NCBI RefSeq assembly: GCF_009727055.1
Contig: NC_052357.1
Coordinates: 17,725,466 to 17,789,465 of the forward strand
DNA from: Benincasa hispida
Taxonomy: Eukaryota > Streptophyta > Magnoliopsida > Cucurbitales > Cucurbitaceae
Direction: 5' to 3'
Length of the DNA stretch: 64,000 nucleotides
Shown piece by piece: positions 58,901 to 64,000 of the stretch. The position numbers and the translations under genes are program-made. Numbering within the stretch: the stretch's first letter is position 1; each line of letters opens with the position of its first letter. The notes under the pieces were generated by a model. It was given only the letters and a program-made list of their open reading frames with translations. It was not told the origin of the DNA and searched no databases.

Positions 58901-61378
58901 AACTTTCATAACGGTAATTTAGCCCTTTTGGCTAAATGGGTTTGACGCTTTCTTACTGAGCCTATTGCTTTGTGGCATCATCTTATTGTTGCAAAACATC
59001 GTTCGATTGGTAGAGTTTGGCCAACCGCTCAACATTATGGTTTGCATCTCCCCTTGGCGTTTCATTTGCCAGTGCATTGGGTTGATTGCTGATCGCACTC
59101 AGCGACGTATTGGTGATGGTTCCTCCACATATTCTGGACCGATTCTTGGCTTAGCTGTGGCATTATCTCTATTGATTCCTCCCGTCTTTTTCATCTCACG
59201 CTTCATCCCGATGACATAGTGACTGATGTGTGGTCTGCTGGTTCGGCGACCTGGGATTTTGCATTCATTGTAATCTCAATGATATGGAAATTTCTGAATG
59301 GGCTTCTTTATCTTGTCTTTTATCATCTGTTAGACTTCAGGCTACTGCTGATGCTTGGATTTGGCCCTTGGATTCTTCTTCATGTTTCACTGCAAAATCC
59401 CTTATGGCTGATTTGATTGGTTCAGTTGATCCTCGGTAGTAGGACCTTTTACGCCATCATTTGGAAGAGTTATTATCCAAAGAAGATTAAGATTTTTCTT
59501 TAGGAGCTCAGTCTTGATGCTATCAGTACAACTGATTGTTTGCAACGATGTATGCCTTATATGTCTATTTCTCCATCATGGTGTATCTTATGTTGTAGAG
59601 CTGAATCCCCCGCTCCTTTGTTTGCTGATTGCTCCTTTGCACGACACCTCTGGCATATTGTTTTGGATGCTTTTGGGCGGTCATTTGCTTTCCCTAATTC
59701 CACTTTTGAGCTTTTGGCATCTCTATTTGTGGGTCATCCTTTTGGTGGTTCCAAGCGAACTATTTGGTTGGCTTCGGTGCGTGCATACTTCACCTTTTGG
59801 TGTTGGATTTTCCCATTGCATCTGGTCAATGAAATGTTTCTTTCTTTAAAAGAAAGAAAGCTTTGAAGGTGGTCATACTGACAGATGTTCTTGGATTGCT
59901 GTTTGGGGGCTGTCCTAATGAAGAGCTAGCAGCCTATTATTTGTTTTAGTCATTTCTAACATAGCTTGTGTTTACTAGGGACTCCACTGTAGCTACTTTA
60001 TGGACGACTACCACTATTCATTATTCAATATAATGGCACAATCTTTTTCTCCACTGTGATTTTGCCTCTCGTGCTTGGAATTACACTACTAATCTGCTAT
60101 GCATTTCGTTTTGTCTTCCTAAGAAGGTGGATAACTGACTCTTAGAGGGGCTGTGTTGATGGAATTTGAATGGTAAAGCAAGGGTGGTCAGTAGCTGTGC
60201 CTTTAGGGCACTCTTGTTGCATCTTTGGAAAGAAAGGAACGCTAGAATGATAAGCCTTTATGCTTTAATTGCTTTTGTAATTCTGAACAAAAAGTGGCCT
60301 CTTGGTGGATTGGCTTATACAAAAAATTCTTTTGTAACTACAGCTTGTTAATTCTTTATTAACTATTGGCGAGCTCTCGCAAGTTGTAGTCTTCTTGGGA
60401 GGGGCTTTCTTGACTCCTGGCCTCTGGGCTGTTCCATTTCTTCTTTTTCTGAATATATCCTTTTTTTTTTTACGTGTCTTTTTTATATATGGCACAACCT
60501 CTCCCCTTGCTTCAGTGGGCTGAGAGATACAGCTTTAAATGACTTAAAAGTAATATTTGTTACAGGCACAACAGAAAATGAATGCAACTGACAACGAGAT
60601 ATTGAATTTAACTTCATGTGGAATTTGTTTTAGTTTTTAGGTGCAACCTTGTTGCCCTGTTTGCCGTCAAGTCCTCCCAACCTAAAACTTACTCCTGGTC
60701 ATGGAACTTTTCTCATCATTAGTCACATGAGAAAGTGGCTTATCAGTAATAATTTCACCTCCTCCAACTACTCACCCGTGTTTCTTGTATCATTGTTAAA
60801 ACCTGCATTGGTTCTAATATGGACTACAGTCCTTTTACTTTCAAGGTTTTCAACGTATTTGGAGCTCATGTTGTAGCCATCTGCAGTTTTGGCCAAGATG
60901 GCAAAATGGGTTGGCCTTTTGGCATGCTCTGGTCACTTGTTTCTTATAGTTCTTTCTTTCACACATTTTAATGAAATCATGTTTTCCTTTTAAAAGAAAT
61001 TGTTCCAATGAAAATACTATTTGGTAGTAATTCTTTCGGGTGCTTTTAGTATTTAATATTGGCAAGAGGAACACCATCCAAAATGTAGCAACATTGTAGG
61101 GGTCATGTGGGGTCACTTATCATGTCTCAGGTTTCAGCCTCTTTCACTGATAACTCTATAAGCTTAACCTTCTCTGTAGTTCAGGTCTTTGGCCAGTTCT
61201 GAGATTTGGCATGTGTTTTGATTTACCTCTTCTTCAGTGTGCTTGGAGTTTGATAGGATTGATGATGTTAATTCTTTATCAGGAACCTGAGCAGCAAGAA
61301 GCTACTGAAAACAGTGATAAAGAAGCTACTGAAAACAGTGATAGAAGAAAGAGGGGAAGGCCTCGTAAAATCATGCAG
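46978..61378 (+). CDS. Agenet (Tudor-like) DUF724-type protein, 5' part, continues beyond window
   Basis: Five exons join in frame: 46978-47472, 49259-49714, 50075-50186, 50256-50449 and 61283-61378, 451 codons so far, last donor CAG/GTAAGA. After a His-rich start (HHHNHHRHH) come two Agenet/Tudor-like modules at about 24-95 (FTVGSEIEVSIDEEGFKGAL) and 100-160 (WWTGVVCKVLEGGGYSVLF, then VMDFQRNHLRLHQDW). Exon 2 is Ser/Arg/Lys-rich with RVLNPLKKLREGI. Exon 5 has the AT-hook-like core KRGRPRK. In plants this order is that of DUF724 proteins, whose Agenet pairs are thought to read chromatin marks or bind RNA; the role of this gene is unknown. The C-terminal DUF724 domain is not in the window. The exon 4-5 link across 10.8 kb rests on phase and family order, so it is less sure. 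Confidence 0.8.
48540..48655 (+). repeat. Retroposon tail in DUF724-type gene intron 1
   Basis: TAGCCTATTGTAATATTATA through CTTGAATGAAGTTGTTTC is the counterpart of 25130-25262 in SWC4, ending in an A-rich run. Confidence 0.6.
50611..52343 (+). repeat. 5'-truncated LINE (L1-type) in intron 4
   Basis: Pieces of ORF2 can be read in order: GLPLGDN near 50730, RKRLISWKKSYFSKGERHT at about 50783, LMRDFLWE near 50930, then the zf-RVT end from 51750 (KIPKKMK, GKENLDHLLWY, and KFNVSLWASVTSPFCNYP to 52205). It ends with a LINE 3' UTR and a poly(A) at 52325-52343. Stops and frame changes make it inactive. The catalytic RT part is missing. Confidence 0.85.
52344..53091. other. Intron 4 sequence, no gene seen
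   Basis: A pair of related blocks (TTATTCAAAATCCTTGTAGA and TTATTCAAGATTCTTGTAGA, about 60 bases apart) is the only structure noticed. Confidence 0.5.
53092..53129. other. Nextera/Tn5 mosaic-end junction, copy 1 (artefact)
   Basis: CTGTCTCTTATACACATCT followed at once by its reverse complement. This 19-bp mosaic end and its palindromic joining are the signature of the Nextera mate-pair junction adapter, not of plant DNA. Confidence 0.97.
53130..53527. other. Probable assembly insertion with junction copies 2 and 3
   Basis: Further identical 38-bp junctions lie at 53275-53312 and 53490-53527. The segment 53130-53274 recurs at about 53536-53681, and 53313-53489 recurs at about 53890-54070, almost base for base. 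The simplest reading is that unclipped mate-pair reads were built into a gap, so about 53092-53530 is not real sequence. The clean copies to the right are probably the true locus. Confidence 0.9.
53890..54016 (+). repeat. LINE-like 3' tail
   Basis: TGCCCTTATATTCTTTCTC, then CAATGAAAGTTG, then a run of 14 or more A, as in the other LINE ends of this window. Confidence 0.6.
54320..60480 (+). mobile_element. LINE (L1-type), nearly full length, degenerate
   Basis: A C/T-rich 5' leader (54320-54400) precedes two dead genes. ORF1 (from 54411, MATASHLLPK) has a DUF4283-like gag part at about 54900-55365 (RHASNWTFYGSFRLKFW, GGWIEVIDLPPPFW, FIGDQCGDFL). ORF2 opens at 56380 with MKILSWNVRGL of the endonuclease. 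It continues with LDRFL/TSDHFP (about 56950-57030), reverse transcriptase (SDYRPISLISCAYKIVARVL near 57860; the DDALLF catalytic pair at 58382, one base deleted before it) and zf-RVT (SPSWCILCC, FADCSFARHLW near 59570-59650). It ends near 60340 with ALLLHLWKERNAR. Stops and frame changes occur throughout. It sits in intron 4 of the DUF724-type gene, in the same orientation. Confidence 0.85.
60481..61282. other. End of intron 4, no gene seen
   Basis: A LINE-like tail (TTTAATGAAATCATG and A-rich run) lies near 60965-61005. The sequence before 61283 ends TTTATCAG, the acceptor of exon 5. Confidence 0.5.
61298..61345 (+). repeat. 24-bp tandem duplication in exon 5
   Basis: GAAGCTACTGAAAACAGTGA type unit twice, encoding EATENSDK and EATENSDR. 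It keeps the reading frame. Confidence 0.9.
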
Positions 61379-63900
61379 GTAAGATGCCAAAGAGGTACAT
61401 TGATCTTCAGTCTGTTTGAACCTCTTAAAAACACCACTAATGTCCTAGGAAACCTCCCCATTGTGAGTATACCACATCTCCCACAAAATTGGTAAAGTGG
61501 TAAGTTGAAGCACAGCAGATCTTCAAACAGTGAAGAGGCCAGCCAAGATAAAAGGATATGTGCTAGAGGTTCCCCTATAGGCTCTAGGCAATAAAGATCT
61601 TTAAACTTCAAAAAAGTGTCATAAATCAGGAACCTCGACTATAGGCAAAGATATAGTCTAAGAAGGAATGAGAGTGATAGATCTTGACCTGCCTTGTCAC
61701 AAAGAATGAACGTAGGTTGAGAACATGGACAGTAAAAGCGTATCATATCTTTTGTGAAGCCCTTTCAGAGCTATTTGACCTTCTAAGAATCAAGGTCACA
61801 AAACTAGAAGTCCTTAAATGTTTTTAACTAGTAGGTTCTCTTTGAATTTTCATATTTAAGGACCCTACAACTCTGTTGCAAGGATTCTCGTGGTATCCAA
61901 AGGGGTGTTTGGCCTACCGACTTCATAAGTCGATGTTAAGTAACTCAACTCCACCCACTTCAATACTGTTCATTATTGAAGTTTATGCATTTATTGAGGA
62001 ACTCCATCTCTCTCTTTAGCACATTTATCAAGGAACTCCATTTGTGAAACTCTACCCCAAATATAAACTTCCTAACTTCAGACTTTATAACTCAACTCAA
62101 TACCTCAACACTCCTTAAAGGATTTGGAAACTTTTCCCTTCAATTATCTTGGGTGCACGCTTCAAGTCAGCAAAAACTCCTTGGACTATTTTCTGTATTG
62201 AAGGAGATTCGAAGAATAAGATTATTAAAAAATAAAAAGGGAACATTTTTTAGTTCTTGAAATTTCATTGGACAATTTCGTTGAACTTTAGTTTGTAACA
62301 ATTTAATCTACTTTCAAAATTGTAACAATTTAATCTCCAAATTTTAGTAACACTTGTCCTTGAACTTTACAAATTGCAACAATTTAATCAATCTCATGCA
62401 AAATATTATCAAGATTTTGAGTTTCTGACACATGTAAATTGATAAACTGATTAGAGATTAAATTTACAAATTTTTATAAATTATAAAGACTAAGTAGTAA
62501 TGTAACGAAATTGATACTTAATGTTGATAAAATCTATTTGACCAAATAGTTACAAGTTTGAAAGTATAGGAACTAAATTGTTACAAATTGAAGCTAAGGG
62601 CTAATTTGTTGCTTTAATGAAATATTCAAAGACCAAAACTGTCTTAACCTAGAAAAGGAAAAACAAAAAACAAAAATCACTGATAAAAGTGAGGGCATGT
62701 GATCTAATTGGTTTCAAGGTTGTTAGTTGATGAGCTGCTTCCACAAAATCATTTGCCACTCTCTCTTTTCCTTTTCAATTCGATCTGCTAAGGATCTTCC
62801 TTGGAATAGTATAGGACACCAAATCATCTCTTCCCTTATTATTATTTATGAATAATCAAGCTTTCATTGAATGAAAGAACACAGGGGGCTAACAACAAAA
62901 AAGGCCCATAAGAAAAGGAGTCCAACTAAAAAAGGGGTCTTCGATCAAGCACAATGAGACCTAACTGATAATTTAAAAAAGAAGAAAAAGAAAAAGAAAA
63001 AGAAATAAACCTTCAATCAACACTCACAATGAAACATTAAATACATCAAGAAACCAAATATCATGCATAGAATGCTTAATCCCTCTAAAAACTATATTGT
63101 TCCTCTGAATCCAAAGGCTTCATAAAACAATGCACGAGGAGGGTGATCCTGTGCAACACAAAAGGCTCACGAGGAGGGCGATCCTTTTATTTTAATGCGA
63201 TCAAAGGAAAGGAAAATGGGATCCATCTGACTGAGCCTAGTCTACACAATACCACATCTCTCCAAAGAAAAGACGAAGTTTCCCATGGATCTTGACAGTT
63301 GAGTCTAGTATTCTACATAGTTAGAGCATACCTCTGTAATCGATACTTTCACTTCCTAATCACGATATACCTCAGAGGGCTATGGAGGAGGAAAAAGATG
63401 AAACTTAAAGCACCAGATTCAAATCTTGCTTCCAATTGGAATAGTTGTTTGTCATTGTGGGTGGGGCATGAAAGGAATGATTGATACTAAAATCTCTAAA
63501 GCTTACAAAATTATCCTTCATTTTTCTCTTAAGACAAAAGCTTGAGAAACCACCAAGTATTTGTCATCAAATGAAATATCATATCCATCTGAGCAAGTTT
63601 TTGCTTTTCTCATGGATCTTGTTTCTACATTGTCAGAGATCTCTGTAACTGTTACCTTCTCTTCCTAACCATNCCCCACCAAAGGTTGAAAAGAATTACT
63701 GAAATCCCAAGAGTCATTGCTAGTGAAAAAGAGATTCTTCCGAGGAATATGTTGCTTCAAGCTTGAAAAGTTGAAGTTATGGCTAATTTTGGGTTTGGGC
63801 ATGAAAGAAATGAATGATACTTAAACTTCTAAACTCTAAAGCTTACAAACTTAACCATCATAACTCTCTTAAGACAGGAGGTTGAGGGACTACTGAAAAC
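61373..63900 (+). repeat. Dispersed repeat after exon 5, shared with NFU1 intron 1
   Basis: Blocks match 33180-34270 in order, with extra material inserted: a GTAACAATTTAATCT-type repeat region at 62230-62640 and a LINE tail at 62840-63100. The last part is duplicated (63460-63540 and 63795-63880). One base is undetermined (n at 63673). No coding frame is visible. Confidence 0.7.
62840..63130 (-). repeat. LINE 3' tail fragment, minus strand
   Basis: On the minus strand it ends TTCATTCAATGAAAGCTTGA before an AT-rich run, after sequence resembling the 22511-22840 fragment. Likely a 5'-truncated LINE. Confidence 0.5.
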
Positions 63901-64000
63901 TGGATCGGGTAATAGATTAACAGCACTTGCCATGATGTGAAAGCACCAACAAATAAAGCATATGCCTCTGAAACTCAAAAATTCTCTCAGCCTTAGACTC

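Noticed and set aside
63673..63673. Single undetermined base (n)
   Set aside because: An isolated ambiguous call in intronic repeat sequence, without biological meaning.

Overview
The window is nuclear DNA of a flowering plant, most likely a eudicot. It is AT-rich, its genes have many GT-AG introns, and between the genes lie thick layers of copia, gypsy, LINE, Mutator and hAT elements. The LTR and LINE sequences look to me like those of Cucurbitaceae, but that is recollection and I could not run a search.

Three host genes can be assembled exon by exon. (1) SWC4/DMAP1-like chromatin subunit, + strand, 23337-30572, 16 exons, complete, 443 codons. (2) A plastid NFU1-type iron-sulfur scaffold protein, - strand, 34812-31510, 3 exons, complete, 220 codons, tail to tail with SWC4. 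(3) The 5' part of an Agenet/DUF724-type gene, + strand, from 46978. Five exons are visible up to 61378 and the rest is outside the window. Its fourth intron is about 10.8 kb and filled with LINEs.

Layout. 1-3059: 3' end of a copia element (pol end, polypurine tract, LTR) abutting the gag of a second, minus-strand copia element with its PBS and LTR. 3090-4560: gypsy-like LTR sequence with a TATA box. 4782-12724: a nest of transposons whose layers can be peeled by their target-site duplications (TSDs): a 486-bp hAT-like element, split by a 2007-bp solo LTR, itself split by a 3304-bp solo LTR and by a 2131-bp minus-strand copia LTR. 15884-21840: a Mutator-like element with two decayed genes, a MULE transposase and a plant mobile domain (PMD) protein, and arrays of a perfect or near-perfect palindrome just inside both ends. 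23337-34812: SWC4 and NFU1. 36067-44079: a minus-strand gypsy element with a shrunken interior holding another copia LTR. 46978-64000: the DUF724-type gene and its repeat-filled introns.

One stretch is probably not genomic. Three 38-bp copies of the Tn5/Nextera mosaic-end junction lie at 53092, 53275 and 53490, between duplicated flanking segments, which indicates library adapter built into the assembly.

The most biologically interesting object is the MULE with its PMD gene and palindrome arrays. I found no CRISPR, rRNA or tRNA genes, and no operon-like functional system.
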